A DNA stretch of 64,000 bases from Phascolarctobacterium sp. (lineage in GTDB: Bacteria; Bacillota; Negativicutes; Acidaminococcales; Acidaminococcaceae), in assembly GCA_003150755.1 (NCBI GenBank), contig QAMT01000002.1, forward strand, positions 248,001-312,000, given 5' to 3'. Numbering within the stretch: position 1 is the first letter of the stretch; the number at the start of each line of letters is the position of its first letter. The notes under the pieces were generated by a model. That model saw only the letters and a list, made by a program, of their open reading frames with translations, was not told the DNA's origin and did no database searches. This document shows, piece after piece, positions 1 through 7,925 of the stretch. A program made the position numbers and the translations under genes.

Positions 1-1
1 G

Positions 2-85
2 CTCAAACAGGGCAGTAAACGCGGCGTAGCTGCTATCTGCGTTGCAGGCGGCCTCGGCATGGCTGCCGCTATCGAAATAGAATAA
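2..85 (+). CDS. Thiolase (acetyl-CoA C-acetyltransferase), C-terminal end
   Basis: Only the last 27 codons are in the window. The reading frame from base 2 ends in a Gly-rich segment (CVAGGLGMA) typical of the thiolase C-terminus, where the conserved Cys-x-Gly-Gly region acts as the base in Claisen condensation or cleavage of acetoacetyl-CoA. It lies 16 bases before a CoA-transferase subunit gene on the same strand, a common operon arrangement for acetoacetyl-CoA or butyrate-type metabolism. The substrate cannot be decided from this fragment. Confidence 0.8.
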   Translation, partial: LKQGSKRGVAAICVAGGLGMAAAIEIE

Positions 86-101
86 TCCGGAGGTAAGAAC
101 A

Positions 102-776
102 ATGGCTGTCAGCAAAGTAACCACTATCGAAGAAGCTATGTCCCATGTAAAAGACGGCGACCGCATTATGGTAGGCGGCTTCGGCCTGCGCGGCTGCCCC
201 GATGACCTGATTGACGCGCTTGTGGCCGCACACCGCAAAGACCTTACCATTATCAGCAATGACCTCGGCTCGCCCAATGTCGGCCTGGGCCGCCTGCTTA
301 CCGAAAACTGCATTAAAGCGCTTATCGGTACTTTTTATAACTGGAACTACGATGTAGCAGAAGCCAAAAACGCCGGACGCATTAATGCAACACTTGTACC
401 GCAGGGCACTTTTGCCGAATCCATCCGCGCTGCCGGCTGCGGCATACCGGCCTACTATACGCTGGTTTCCGCAGGCACAAAGCTTGGCGAAGGCAAAGAA
501 ACGCACAAATTTACCGTTGACGGCGTAGAACGCGAATACGTGCTGGAACAGGCAATTTATGCCGATGTAGCGCTTATCAAAGCCTATAAGGCAGATACGC
601 TCGGCAATCTGATTTACTATAAATCTGCCCGCAATTTTAACCCTGCCATGGCTATGGCTGCCAAATACACCATTGCCCAGGTAGACGAAATTGTTGAACC
701 CGGCGAACTTGACCCGGAAGCCATCATTACTCCGCACCTGTTTGTTAATGCAGTTGTACTTGGAGGTGGAAAATAA
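102..776 (+). CDS. CoA-transferase subunit A (3-oxoacid/acetate CoA-transferase type)
   Basis: 224-residue alpha subunit of a family I heterodimeric CoA-transferase, which moves CoA between acyl-CoA and a free acid such as acetate or acetoacetate. The N-terminus shows the family pattern, a lead helix followed by MVGGFGLRG around residues 23-31, and the length is normal for a separate A subunit. The start ATG follows a GGAGG site. The stop codon overlaps the start of the B subunit by one base, so the two are translationally coupled. With the preceding thiolase this suggests acetoacetyl-CoA or butyryl-CoA handling. The exact acid substrate is not readable from sequence alone. Confidence 0.9.
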   Translation: MAVSKVTTIEEAMSHVKDGDRIMVGGFGLRGCPDDLIDALVAAHRKDLTIISNDLGSPNVGLGRLLTENCIKALIGTFYNWNYDVAEAKNAGRINATLVPQGTFAESIRAAGCGIPAYYTLVSAGTKLGEGKETHKFTVDGVEREYVLEQAIYADVALIKAYKADTLGNLIYYKSARNFNPAMAMAAKYTIAQVDEIVEPGELDPEAIITPHLFVNAVVLGGGK

Positions 777-1450
777 TGCTTAATTTAACAAAGGACGAAA
801 TCAATGCACGCATCGCCAAAAATATAGCTGCGCTTTTTAACCAGACAGACAAAATTACCGTTATCAACCTGGGCGTTGGTATGCCGACGCAGGTTTCCAA
901 CTATATCACCAACGAAAAGGTATTTTTGCAGGCCGAAAACGGTATGCTGGGCGTAGGCCCGATTGCCACGGGCGACGAAATTGACCCGCAGCTGATTAAC
1001 GCCGGGCGCCAGCCTGTTAAGATGACCCCGGGCTGCTCGTTTTTTGACAGCACCACCTCCTTTGCCATGATTCGCGGCGGGCACATCGACGCCACCGTAT
1101 TGGGTGCCTTTGAAGTTGACCAGGACGCCAACGTAGCCAACTGGATAATCCCTAACGGCAAAATGTTCGGCGTCGGCGGTGCAATGGACCTTGTTGCCGG
1201 TGCCAAAGAAGTTATCATCGCCATGACCCACACCAGCAAAAAAGGCTCTAAACTTATTAAAAAATGCACGCTGCCGGTGACGGGCGTCGGCGAAGTAGAC
1301 GTTGTTATGACAGAACTCGGCATGTTCCGTTTTAAAAACGGCAAAGTTATTCTGGAAAAAATCGCGCCGGAAATTGATTTGGATTACATTAAAAGCGTTA
1401 CCGAGCTGGAATATGAAGTCAGCCCCGAGCTGAAACAAATGGAAAAATAA
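776..1450 (+). CDS. CoA-transferase subunit B
   Basis: 224-residue beta subunit that carries the catalytic residue of family I CoA-transferases. The glutamate of the ENG motif (Glu54, in QAENGMLGVGP) forms the covalent glutamyl-CoA thioester. The GVGMPTQV segment near residues 33-40 is also typical. It overlaps the A subunit by one base and is followed directly by a strong terminator, so the operon (thiolase, A, B) ends here. It is an intact soluble cytoplasmic enzyme. Confidence 0.92.
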   Translation: MLNLTKDEINARIAKNIAALFNQTDKITVINLGVGMPTQVSNYITNEKVFLQAENGMLGVGPIATGDEIDPQLINAGRQPVKMTPGCSFFDSTTSFAMIRGGHIDATVLGAFEVDQDANVANWIIPNGKMFGVGGAMDLVAGAKEVIIAMTHTSKKGSKLIKKCTLPVTGVGEVDVVMTELGMFRFKNGKVILEKIAPEIDLDYIKSVTELEYEVSPELKQMEK

Positions 1451-1464
1451 CCCGGTAACATAAA

Positions 1465-1500
1465 AAGCGGCATAGCCAGTTGGTTATGCCGCTTATTTTA
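1465..1500 (+). terminator. Rho-independent terminator after the CoA-transferase operon
   Basis: A perfect 10-bp stem, AAGCGGCATA pairing with TATGCCGCTT, with a 10-base loop, followed by a T-rich tail. It lies 15 bases past the subunit B stop codon. Confidence 0.85.
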
Positions 1501-1576
1501 GCTTTGCCCGCTTTTAAGTTTTTAAAAATAATTGCTTGCAGCTGCCCGGCAGTACCGCTACTTTATTCCTTTCAGC

Positions 1577-2761
1577 TTACAAGAGCAGCGTATGCGCGCG
1601 GTGCTGCCAGTCTGCGGTATCAGTGCCGCTTCCCTGTGCAAAATCATTTTTTCCGCCGCCACGCCCGTTAAAGAGTTCGTTGGCTTTTTTGCAATATTCC
1701 CGGCAGTCAGCGTTTACATTATCGCTGTGCCCAAACATATAATTTACCCTGCCGTTTGCTTCGTACACAACGCCAACCACAAGGTTTTCCATTGCCGTTA
1801 CCTTTTGCAGCAGCAGTTTGGCATCGGCGGCCGTTGCGTCCTCCGGCGTAACAACTACCAGACGGCTGCCGTCCGGCAAAACCCGCGCCGTGCTTAAAAA
1901 CTGCGGCAGCTGCGCATCGTACAGGGCCATAGTTTTTTCTTTTATACGCGCATTAAGCGCAGTAATTTCATTTTGCAGGCGCGCCACAGCGTCCGGCACC
2001 TGCTCGGGCTTTACAGATAGCATCTGTCCTGTTTTACGGATAACAGCATTTTTGCTCCTTACATCCATAAGCGCCCAGCGTCCGCACAAAAAGCTGATGC
2101 GCTGACCCTGCTTATGTTTTTCAGCGCTTGTTATATGAATAATGCCTACCGCACCTGTACGCCTGGGGTGCGTGCCGCAGCAGGTGCAAATATCTCCGTC
2201 CTCCACGCTTACCAGGCGCAGCGTGCCTGTCAGTTTGGTGTTCTTTTTGCGCATGGTGTATTTATCCAAATCAGTATGCGGCACATAGCTTACGCTGATA
2301 GGTTTATCCAGCCAGATTTCACGGTTGGCAAAATCTTCTGCCTGCGCCAGCTCGTCCGCCGTCAGCTCTTTGTCGAGGTCAATGGTAACAAGGCCTTCGC
2401 TCATATGAAAGCCGATATTGTTAGCGCCAAACAGCTTCCATGCCGCGTAGGACAAAATATGCTCACCGCAGTGCTGCTGCATATGGTCAAGCCGCACCAC
2501 GCCGTCAACCACAGCTTTAACCGTGCTGCCAACCTCCAGCGGCTTATCGCAGTAATGCCAAATGCGCCCGCCTTCTTCCGCAACGTGGGTCACAACAGCA
2601 TCGTCCAGCTTGCCGCGGTCGCTAAGCTGCCCGCCGCCCTCCGGAAAAAACACCGTCCGGTCAAGCTCTGCGGCATAGCCCTTTTTGGCAGGCTCACACG
2701 CTGTTACAACGGCATCGCACTCCCACAAATAGGCATCGTTTTCAAATAATTTCTCTGTCAT
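1577..2761 (-). CDS. Alanyl-tRNA editing protein, long AlaX type with DHHA1 domain
   Basis: 394-residue free-standing relative of the alanyl-tRNA synthetase editing domain, expected to hydrolyse Ser-tRNA(Ala) or Gly-tRNA(Ala) in the cytoplasm. The zinc and catalytic motifs are visible: HxxxH at His97-His101 and CxxxH at Cys194-His198. An N-terminal beta-barrel contains FFPEGGGQ. A helical linker (residues about 250-290) leads to a C-terminal DHHA1 domain with the glycine-rich FNGRGGGK near residue 370. This architecture matches AlaX-L. The start follows a GAGGGG site. It is transcribed alone and divergently from the HAD phosphatase gene. Confidence 0.9.
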   Translation of the reverse strand: MTEKLFENDAYLWECDAVVTACEPAKKGYAAELDRTVFFPEGGGQLSDRGKLDDAVVTHVAEEGGRIWHYCDKPLEVGSTVKAVVDGVVRLDHMQQHCGEHILSYAAWKLFGANNIGFHMSEGLVTIDLDKELTADELAQAEDFANREIWLDKPISVSYVPHTDLDKYTMRKKNTKLTGTLRLVSVEDGDICTCCGTHPRRTGAVGIIHITSAEKHKQGQRISFLCGRWALMDVRSKNAVIRKTGQMLSVKPEQVPDAVARLQNEITALNARIKEKTMALYDAQLPQFLSTARVLPDGSRLVVVTPEDATAADAKLLLQKVTAMENLVVGVVYEANGRVNYMFGHSDNVNADCREYCKKANELFNGRGGGKNDFAQGSGTDTADWQHRAHTLLL

Positions 2762-2838
2762 TGTAATCCCCTCACTTGTAAAACAATCTATGTCTATATT
2801 ATAATTACTCTTGATAAAATATTAAAGGAGAAATTTTG

Positions 2839-3492
2839 ATGTATAAATATATTTTGTTCGACCTCGACGGTACCCTTACCGATTCTGCCGAAGGCATCAC
2901 CAAATGCGTGCAGTATGCCTTAAAAGCGCTCGGCGTAGACGAACCCGACCTGAACAACCTGCGACCCTTTATAGGCCCGCCGCTGGTTGAATGTTTTATG
3001 AATCTGTACGGTTTTACCAAAGAACAGGCAGACTTTGGCACGGTCAAATACCGCGAGCGCTACCACGATACCGGCATTTATGAAAACAAAGTTTATCCCG
3101 GCGTGCCGGAGATGCTGGCCCAGCTTAAAGCACACAACCTGCGCCTTGCCGTTGCAACAAGCAAGCCCCTGGTATTTGCCAGGCGCGTAACGGATTATTT
3201 TAACTTAACGCAATATTTTGACTGCATTTGCGGGCCCGATTTAAGCGGCAGCCATTTGCCCGCCAAGGCGGATGTTATTGCCGACGCTATGCATAAACTG
3301 GGCGTTTGCGATAAAAGCCAGGTGCTGATGATTGGCGACCGCAGGCAGGATGTTATAGGCGCGCAAAAATGCGGCGTTGCCTGCGCCGGCGCGCTGTACG
3401 GTTACGGCAGGCGCAAGGAGCTGGCAGACGCCGGCTGCACTATATTTGCCGAAACACCGCAGGATATTGTAAAACTCATCTGCGGCGAATAA
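2839..3492 (+). CDS. HAD-family phosphatase, phosphoglycolate phosphatase-like
   Basis: 217-residue HAD hydrolase with a C1-type cap. Motif I is FDLDGTLTD (nucleophile Asp8, acid/base Asp10), motif II lies at VATSKP, and motif IV is IGDRRQD. The overall pattern resembles Gph/PgmB-like phosphatases that act on small phosphorylated metabolites. The ATG at 2839 is preferred over the in-frame TTG three bases upstream because AAAGGAG sits 8 bases before it. A monocistronic gene. Substrate is unknown. Confidence 0.85.
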   Translation: MYKYILFDLDGTLTDSAEGITKCVQYALKALGVDEPDLNNLRPFIGPPLVECFMNLYGFTKEQADFGTVKYRERYHDTGIYENKVYPGVPEMLAQLKAHNLRLAVATSKPLVFARRVTDYFNLTQYFDCICGPDLSGSHLPAKADVIADAMHKLGVCDKSQVLMIGDRRQDVIGAQKCGVACAGALYGYGRRKELADAGCTIFAETPQDIVKLICGE

Positions 3493-3497
3493 GGCAC

Positions 3498-3627
3498 TTG
3501 CATTTGCAGTTTTAAAATTGTATAATAAAAACACGGAAGTACCTACGCGTGGTGGTGTCGGTCTTCCCCGTAAAGTTTTATAGACTTGAGAGAAAGCCGT
3601 TTAACCATCCGTTAGACGGTTTTTTTC
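3498..3627 (+). ncRNA. Antitoxin small RNA of type I locus F, with its promoter
   Basis: A promoter TTGCAT (3498-3503), 17-base spacer, TATAAT (3521-3526) points rightward into a gap with no sizeable gene. The predicted RNA starts near 3533 and ends at the hairpin CCGTTTAAC/GTTAGACGG (3597-3619) followed by seven T. It converges on the small toxin gene at 3634-3708 on the other strand. The first bases of this RNA (CACGGAAGTACC...GTCGG) resemble the 5' end of the toxin mRNA. The RNA carries CUUCCCC, able to pair with the G-rich toxin ribosome site. Inferred from layout shared with the other loci in this window. Confidence 0.65.
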
Positions 3628-3633
3628 GTTGTA

Positions 3634-3708
3634 TTATTTATGACGAAGAATGGATACTATCAGCATCGCAAACATTATCATCAATGGCAACGTTTCGTAT
3701 GTGGTCAT
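3634..3708 (-). CDS. Holin-like type I toxin peptide (locus F)
   Basis: A 24-codon peptide beginning MTTYETLPLMIMFAML and ending in a basic RHK tail, one hydrophobic segment followed by positive charge. It aligns by eye with the three 25-residue peptides at 7654, 24441 and 52178, all starting M-T/S-x-F/Y-E. These match the putative holin-like toxin (Hol_Tox) family of Firmicutes. Its promoter on the minus strand is TTGATT (3795-3800), 17 bases, TAAAAT (3772-3777) with an upstream TG. The ribosome site is GGGGGTGGTG. Expected to insert in the inner membrane; toxicity is inferred from family. Confidence 0.75.
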   Translation of the reverse strand: MTTYETLPLMIMFAMLIVSILRHK

Positions 3709-3811
3709 CGCACCACCCCCACCCATTAAGAGTGGAAAAACCGACTGCATAGGCACTTACCGTGCCTGTCTATTTTAACAGACTAATATACAAAAATCAA
3801 TCCTGATACAC

Positions 3812-3842
3812 AAAAGCCCGTCCAATAAATGGACAGGCTTTT
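3812..3842 (-). terminator. Terminator of the kor operon
   Basis: Stem AAAAGCCcGTCCA pairing with TGGACaGGCTTTT, followed on the minus strand by a short T run. It lies just past the stop codon of the gamma subunit gene. Confidence 0.75.
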
Positions 3843-3853
3843 GTTGTTTATGC

Positions 3854-4384
3854 TCAGTCTTTAATTAAGTCCATGCCAATTTGCAGGGCTTTGCGGTTTT
3901 TGTCCTCGGTGCCTTTCGGTACGCGGTTCAAAACTGCTTTTTCAATGCTTTCAGCACTTACAGCGCCGGTTAATTTTACCAGTGCGCCCAAAGCGACAAT
4001 GTTGGCAAACAGGATTTTGCCAAGGCCTTCGCGTGCGCTGTGGGTAATAGGCAGCTCGTAAACCTTGCCGCCAAAATCAGGCACTTTGGTAACAAACAGG
4101 CTGTCGGTAATCATAATGCTGTCTGCGGTAAGGTCGTGCGAATATTTATCGCAGGCATCCTGGCTCATGGCAAGCAGTACGCCAGGTTTGGTTACTTTCG
4201 GAAAATGAATTGCTTCGTCAGAGATAATAACCTCCGATTTGGAAGCGCCGCCGCGGGCTTCAGGCCCATAGGACTGGGACTGAATTGCCAGCTTGCCGTC
4301 TAAAAGTGCGGCTTCGGCTAAAATAATACCGGCAAGGATGAGGCCCTGGCCGCCGGTACCGGATAAACGGAATTCGTGTTTCAT
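3854..4384 (-). CDS. korC: 2-oxoacid:ferredoxin oxidoreductase, gamma subunit
   Basis: About 176 residues with the gamma-domain signature of 2-oxoacid:ferredoxin oxidoreductases (GTGGQGLILAG near the N-terminus, then QSYGPEARGG). Together with KorD, A and B it should oxidise a 2-oxoacid, most likely 2-oxoglutarate, to the acyl-CoA while reducing ferredoxin. The start MKHEFRLSG at 4384 is chosen over an upstream in-frame codon because GGGAGG lies just before it and the gene then sits next to the beta subunit stop. It is the last gene of a four-gene operon. Confidence 0.88.
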   Translation of the reverse strand: MKHEFRLSGTGGQGLILAGIILAEAALLDGKLAIQSQSYGPEARGGASKSEVIISDEAIHFPKVTKPGVLLAMSQDACDKYSHDLTADSIMITDSLFVTKVPDFGGKVYELPITHSAREGLGKILFANIVALGALVKLTGAVSAESIEKAVLNRVPKGTEDKNRKALQIGMDLIKD

Positions 4385-4385
4385 A

Positions 4386-5213
4386 TTATTTACCTCCCTG
4401 CGCCATGGCAATCAATTCATCGTATGCTTCGGTGTATTCCTTGCGGCCTTCTACCTGATACAGTACGCCGATAGGGAATTTGCCTTCTTTCTTTTCTTCC
4501 GGCAGTTTATCCCAGGCTGCAACAGGCACAGCATGGTCACGCTGCCACATCATCATTTCGGCAGGGCCGCCCATTTTGTTCTGGCGTCCGAAGGAAATCG
4601 GGCAGGCGGATACTGCTTCAATCAGGCTGAAGCCTTTGTGCTGAATGCCTTTAACGATAAGGTCGCTCAGCATCTGCGCATGGAAGGTGGTTGCACGGGC
4701 AACAAAGGTTGCGCCTGCTGCTTTGGCAAGTTCTGCCAGGTTAAAGTCAGGCTCAATCATGCCGTAAGGCGCGGTGGTTGCCTTGCTGTGGTACGGCGTC
4801 ATCGGTGAATACTGGCCGCCGGTCATGCCGTAAATGCTGTTGTTGTAAACTACAACGGTCAAATCAATATTACGGCGCGCAGCGTGGATAAAATGGTTGC
4901 CGCCGATAGCGGTAGCGTCGCCGTCACCGGTAAGAACGATAACATTCAGCTTCGGGTCTGCCAGTTTTACGCCCGTTGCAACGGGGATAGCGCGGCCGTG
5001 GGCAGAATGTACGGTATTGAAATCAAGATAGCCGGAAGCGCGGCTGGAGCAGCCGATGCCGGAAATTACAGCAACGTCGTCTTTAGGCAGGTCAAGCTTG
5101 GCAATAGCTTTAACCACGCAGCCGGTAACAACGCCATTGCCGCAGCCGGGGCACCAGATATGCGGCAAACGGCCCGGACGGAAATATTTATTGATCATTT
5201 CTTCCATATTCAT
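4386..5213 (-). CDS. korB: 2-oxoacid:ferredoxin oxidoreductase, beta (TPP-binding) subunit
   Basis: 275 residues. The N-terminal WCPGCGNG motif and the GDGDATAIGG...NN stretch are the thiamine diphosphate/magnesium-binding signature of beta subunits in this family. It catalyses decarboxylation of the oxoacid on TPP. No extra 4Fe-4S domain is present, consistent with a separate ferredoxin subunit upstream (KorD). It lies between KorA and KorC with tight spacing. Confidence 0.92.
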   Translation of the reverse strand: MNMEEMINKYFRPGRLPHIWCPGCGNGVVTGCVVKAIAKLDLPKDDVAVISGIGCSSRASGYLDFNTVHSAHGRAIPVATGVKLADPKLNVIVLTGDGDATAIGGNHFIHAARRNIDLTVVVYNNSIYGMTGGQYSPMTPYHSKATTAPYGMIEPDFNLAELAKAAGATFVARATTFHAQMLSDLIVKGIQHKGFSLIEAVSACPISFGRQNKMGGPAEMMMWQRDHAVPVAAWDKLPEEKKEGKFPIGVLYQVEGRKEYTEAYDELIAMAQGGK

Positions 5214-5231
5214 AAATAGTTTCTCCTTTCC

Positions 5232-6374
5232 TTACAGGGCCGCCATAGCTTTTTTAACTTCTTCCAAAAGCTGGGCCGGAGTTGCAGGTTCGTTATCATA
5301 TTTTGCGTACAGGCTTACGGGAACCTTGCCGCTTACAGCACGCTCTACCTCATGGACATACTGGCCGCAGTTCAGCTCGTGTACCAAAATGCCTTTTACC
5401 TTGCAGGACAGTTCTTTCATCTGCGCTTCGGCAAACGGCCAGATGGTTATCGGGCGTACCAGGCCAACCTTCAGGCCTTCGGCGCGTGCCATGTCAACGG
5501 TTTCGTAAGCAGTGCGCGCAGCGCCGCCAAAAGCAACAACTGCAAATTCTGCATCTTCCATACGGTAGTTTTCTACTTGTACGATATCGTCAAGATTATT
5601 TTCGATTTTAGCACGCTGACGGTTAGCTGCTGCCAGAGTAGCTGCCGGAGTGCCTTTCGGGAAGCCGGTTTCATCATGCACCAGGCCGGTTACATGCCAG
5701 CGGTAGCCGCTGCCGAAGGCCGGCATAGCGGGAACAAGGCTCTCATCCGTCGCATAAGCCTTAAAGTCTTCCGGTGCGCAGTCCGGCTGTTTGCGTTCTG
5801 CCTGCGGAAACTCGCTGTAATCTTCAGGCAGTTCAATTTTTTCGCGCATATGGCCGATAACTTCATCCATCAAAAGAATTACCGGCACACGGTATTTTTC
5901 GCTCAGTGCATAAGCACGCAGGGTCAGTTCAAAACATTCGGGCACACTGGCAGGGGTCAGGGCAATCAGCCAGTGGTCGCCGTGGGTACCCCAGCGGGCC
6001 TGCATCAAATCGCCCTGGGAAGGGCTGGTAGGCTGGCCGGTGGACGGGCCTACACGCTGTACGTTAACAATTACCAGAGGAATTTCGGCAGCGCAGGCAT
6101 AACCGATAAGCTCCTGTTTTAACGAAAAACCAGGGCCGCTGGTTGCAGTCATAACCTTTTTGCCTGTTAAGGAAGCGCCGATAACAGCGCCCATGGAAGC
6201 AATTTCGTCCTCCATCTGAATAAATTTGCCGCCTACTTTAGGCAGCTTTTCTGCCAGGGATTCCGCTACTTCCGTAGAAGGAGTAATGGGGTAACCGGCA
6301 AAGAATTTAACACCGGCTGCGATTGCGCCTTCAACAACAGCCTGGTTGCCTTGCAATAATAAAACTTTGGACAT
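5232..6374 (-). CDS. korA: 2-oxoacid:ferredoxin oxidoreductase, alpha subunit
   Basis: 380 residues with the pyrimidine-binding domain pattern of alpha subunits (GYPITPSTE near residue 28, then MEDEIASMGAVIGAS), which activates TPP in the partner beta subunit. Domain II follows in the second half. The start ATG overlaps the stop of the ferredoxin gene by one base. The KorA/B/C/D composition with a short separate ferredoxin favours 2-oxoglutarate over pyruvate, and the window also has a separate fused PFOR. Substrate choice is inference. Confidence 0.9.
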   Translation of the reverse strand: MSKVLLLQGNQAVVEGAIAAGVKFFAGYPITPSTEVAESLAEKLPKVGGKFIQMEDEIASMGAVIGASLTGKKVMTATSGPGFSLKQELIGYACAAEIPLVIVNVQRVGPSTGQPTSPSQGDLMQARWGTHGDHWLIALTPASVPECFELTLRAYALSEKYRVPVILLMDEVIGHMREKIELPEDYSEFPQAERKQPDCAPEDFKAYATDESLVPAMPAFGSGYRWHVTGLVHDETGFPKGTPAATLAAANRQRAKIENNLDDIVQVENYRMEDAEFAVVAFGGAARTAYETVDMARAEGLKVGLVRPITIWPFAEAQMKELSCKVKGILVHELNCGQYVHEVERAVSGKVPVSLYAKYDNEPATPAQLLEEVKKAMAAL

Positions 6375-6571
6375 TACTTCTCATCTCCTTCTTTATGTAC
6401 AAAAATGGCATAATCCGGGCAGCGAAGCTCGCACTGGCCGCACTGGATGCAGTTTTCGGGCGCAACGGCTTCGATTTTTTCAAGTTCGCTTACCGCCAGA
6501 ACCTTTTTCGGGCAGAACGCAGCGCAAATGCCGCAGCCTTTGCAGCGTTCGGTATAAATTTTTAAGCTCAT
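6374..6571 (-). CDS. korD: 4Fe-4S dicluster ferredoxin subunit of the 2-oxoacid oxidoreductase
   Basis: 65 residues from MSLKIYTERCKGCG. It contains two CxxCxxCxxxC motifs (CKGCGICAAFC and CIQCGQCELRC), so it binds two 4Fe-4S clusters and passes electrons to ferredoxin. The start at 6571 is picked because AAAGGAGG sits just upstream; the open frame extends further 5' without another good site. First gene of the kor operon. Confidence 0.9.
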   Translation of the reverse strand: MSLKIYTERCKGCGICAAFCPKKVLAVSELEKIEAVAPENCIQCGQCELRCPDYAIFVHKEGDEK

Positions 6572-6641
6572 TATTAAACCTCCTTTAACCTGCCTCTTTT
6601 TAAAATATTGGCTTCTTCTTGAGCACATTACTTCTATTATC

Positions 6642-6669
6642 ATTATAAATGATACAATTTAATAGTCAA
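6642..6669 (-). promoter_or_regulatory. Promoter of the kor operon
   Basis: On the minus strand TTGACT (6664-6669), 16-base spacer, TATAAT (6642-6647), about 70 bases ahead of korD. It faces away from the tetR promoter in the same 226-base gap, so a TetR operator probably lies between them. Confidence 0.65.
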
Positions 6670-6717
6670 ATTTATTTTCCAGATATTCTGTAAAAAAATT
6701 TTGAATAGCGCACAAAA

Positions 6718-6746
6718 TTGCACACACCGGCAAAAAATGATATAAT
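6718..6746 (+). promoter_or_regulatory. Promoter of the tetR-family gene
   Basis: TTGCAC (6718-6723), 17-base spacer, TATAAT (6741-6746), about 50 bases before the regulator start codon. Confidence 0.6.
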
Positions 6747-6797
6747 AATAAAAATATATAAATGTTTTTAACGATTAATTTATGTTCGGAGGCTGCC

Positions 6798-7520
6798 ATG
6801 ACTGTTATCGATGCCACCTTGCCAAAAAAAGACCGTATACTTATTGCTGCGGAAGAAGTTTTTTCGCGCCGCGGGTATGCCAACGCCACGCTTGACGAAA
6901 TTATCAAACTGGCCGATACAGGCAAAGGCACGCTTTATAAATACTTTGGCAACAAGGACAACCTTTTTTATACTCTTGTCGAAACCAAAAGCCGCCCCCT
7001 GGTTGAAGAACTTAAAACAGCGGCCAATTCCGACAAGGATATAAAAACCAAATTATTCAACTATATGGTAACGCTGATTAGATTTTTATGTGCCAACAAA
7101 GGCTTATGGCGTATTTTGTGGTACGAACTAAATGCCGCCAACCAGGGCATGCACCCTACGCTTGGTGCCAACGGCCAATGGCAGATAAAATCTTTTTACA
7201 ACACAGGCCTGCCGCAAAAAGAAGAAGAACGCCTTTTGCGCTATTATCAGATTTTACTGGATGAAGTTATGGTGCTGGCCTTTATTTTGGAAGAAGGCAT
7301 CAAAAGCGGCTTTATCAAAGATATTGATACGCCGCTGCCCATAAAAAACGGCGTCAATTACAGCGGCCTCAGCCCGGAATCTATTTTCGGCGCTTTCCAT
7401 ATGTTTGCCGGGCTTGCAATTTCTGTTTTCCATATCATCGACGATTCGGCACAAGCCGAAGAAATTGCCAATATCGCCATCGACCGCTTTTTATATGGCC
7501 GCGCAGCCAGAAAGATTTAA
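6798..7520 (+). CDS. TetR/AcrR family transcriptional regulator
   Basis: 240 residues. The N-terminal helix-turn-helix is canonical: AAEEVFSRRGYANATLDEIIKLADTG followed by KGTLYKYFGNKDNLFY. The C-terminal two thirds are a helical ligand-binding domain with no clear ligand signature. The ATG at 6798 is preceded by GGAGG with good spacing, so the upstream in-frame codon is not used. The gene is divergent from korDABC and shares a short intergenic region with it, which makes autoregulation and control of the oxidoreductase the likely job. The effector is unknown. Confidence 0.87.
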   Translation: MTVIDATLPKKDRILIAAEEVFSRRGYANATLDEIIKLADTGKGTLYKYFGNKDNLFYTLVETKSRPLVEELKTAANSDKDIKTKLFNYMVTLIRFLCANKGLWRILWYELNAANQGMHPTLGANGQWQIKSFYNTGLPQKEEERLLRYYQILLDEVMVLAFILEEGIKSGFIKDIDTPLPIKNGVNYSGLSPESIFGAFHMFAGLAISVFHIIDDSAQAEEIANIAIDRFLYGRAARKI

Positions 7521-7536
7521 GCACATAGAACAATTA

Positions 7537-7561
7537 CAGCCGGTGAGAAATTCACCGGCTG
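7537..7561 (+). terminator. Hairpin after the tetR gene
   Basis: A perfect 10-bp stem, CAGCCGGTGA with TCACCGGCTG, followed by a weak T-containing tail. It overlaps the upstream edge of the promoter region of type I toxin locus A. Confidence 0.6.
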
Positions 7562-7586
7562 TTCGCTTTTATAAAGTATGTTTTTA

Positions 7587-7595
7587 TGTTATAAT
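7587..7595 (+). promoter_or_regulatory. Extended -10 promoter of toxin locus A
   Basis: TGTTATAAT, an extended -10 element with no good -35 box. The toxin mRNA should begin near 7603 with GAGATAGCTGG, a sequence repeated in inverted form at the start of the antitoxin RNA. Confidence 0.6.
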
Positions 7596-7653
7596 GGCGT
7601 TTATGAGATAGCTGGACCGGCTTTTCCACTCCGCAAAGAGTGGAGGTGGTACT

Positions 7654-7731
7654 ATGACAGTGTTTGAAGCATTATCATTTGCAGTAATGTTTGCCACTTT
7701 AGTAGTGCTTATTCTCTCATTCCGTAAGTAA
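7654..7731 (+). CDS. Holin-like type I toxin peptide (locus A)
   Basis: 25 codons, starting MTVFEALSFAVMF and ending LSFRK: one hydrophobic helix with a basic tail, of the putative holin-like toxin family. The leader forms a hairpin TTCCACTC-CGCAAA-GAGTGGAGG that partly hides the GGAGGTGG ribosome site, as is usual for translationally controlled type I toxins. The mRNA probably ends at the shared hairpin 7745-7770. An RNA antitoxin is encoded convergently. Toxic action in the membrane is inferred from the family and layout, not shown here. Confidence 0.8.
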   Translation: MTVFEALSFAVMFATLVVLILSFRK

Positions 7732-7740
7732 CAGAATGAG

Positions 7741-7828
7741 AAAAGCCGCGTAACCATTGCGGTACACGGCCTTCTGTCAATTTTTAATTGTTCAGGGAAG
7801 AGCCGGTGTCCCAATTCCAGCTATCTCT
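7741..7828 (-). ncRNA. Antitoxin small RNA of type I locus A, with its promoter
   Basis: The minus strand has a consensus promoter: TTGACA (7858-7863), 17-base spacer, TATAAT (7835-7840). The RNA would start near 7828 with AGAGATAGCTGG and end at the hairpin GCCGcGTA/TACaCGGC (7745-7770), which is also the toxin mRNA terminator. No open reading frame lies in it. It contains CUCUUCCC, which can pair with the GGAGG toxin ribosome site. The 5' end is homologous, not complementary, to the toxin mRNA 5' end. Confidence 0.72.
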
Positions 7829-7867
7829 TTTATTATTATATTCACATTTTATAGATTTGTCAAAATA

Positions 7868-7896
7868 TGCGGCAGGCCTAAAGCCTGCCGTTTTTA
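7868..7896. terminator. Terminator-like hairpin between locus A and the sulfatase-fold gene
   Basis: Stem CGGCAGGC/GCCTGCCG with a 5-base loop and a T run on the plus strand. It may stop transcription approaching from either side. Confidence 0.5.
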
Positions 7897-7925
7897 TATG
7901 CAGTATAGTTTTTGGCGCATCTGCA

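Noticed and set aside
3549..3752. 67-codon plus-strand open frame between the HAD gene and the kor operon
   Set aside because: It is the shadow of the minus-strand locus F toxin and its small RNA; it has no ribosome site and no recognisable protein pattern.
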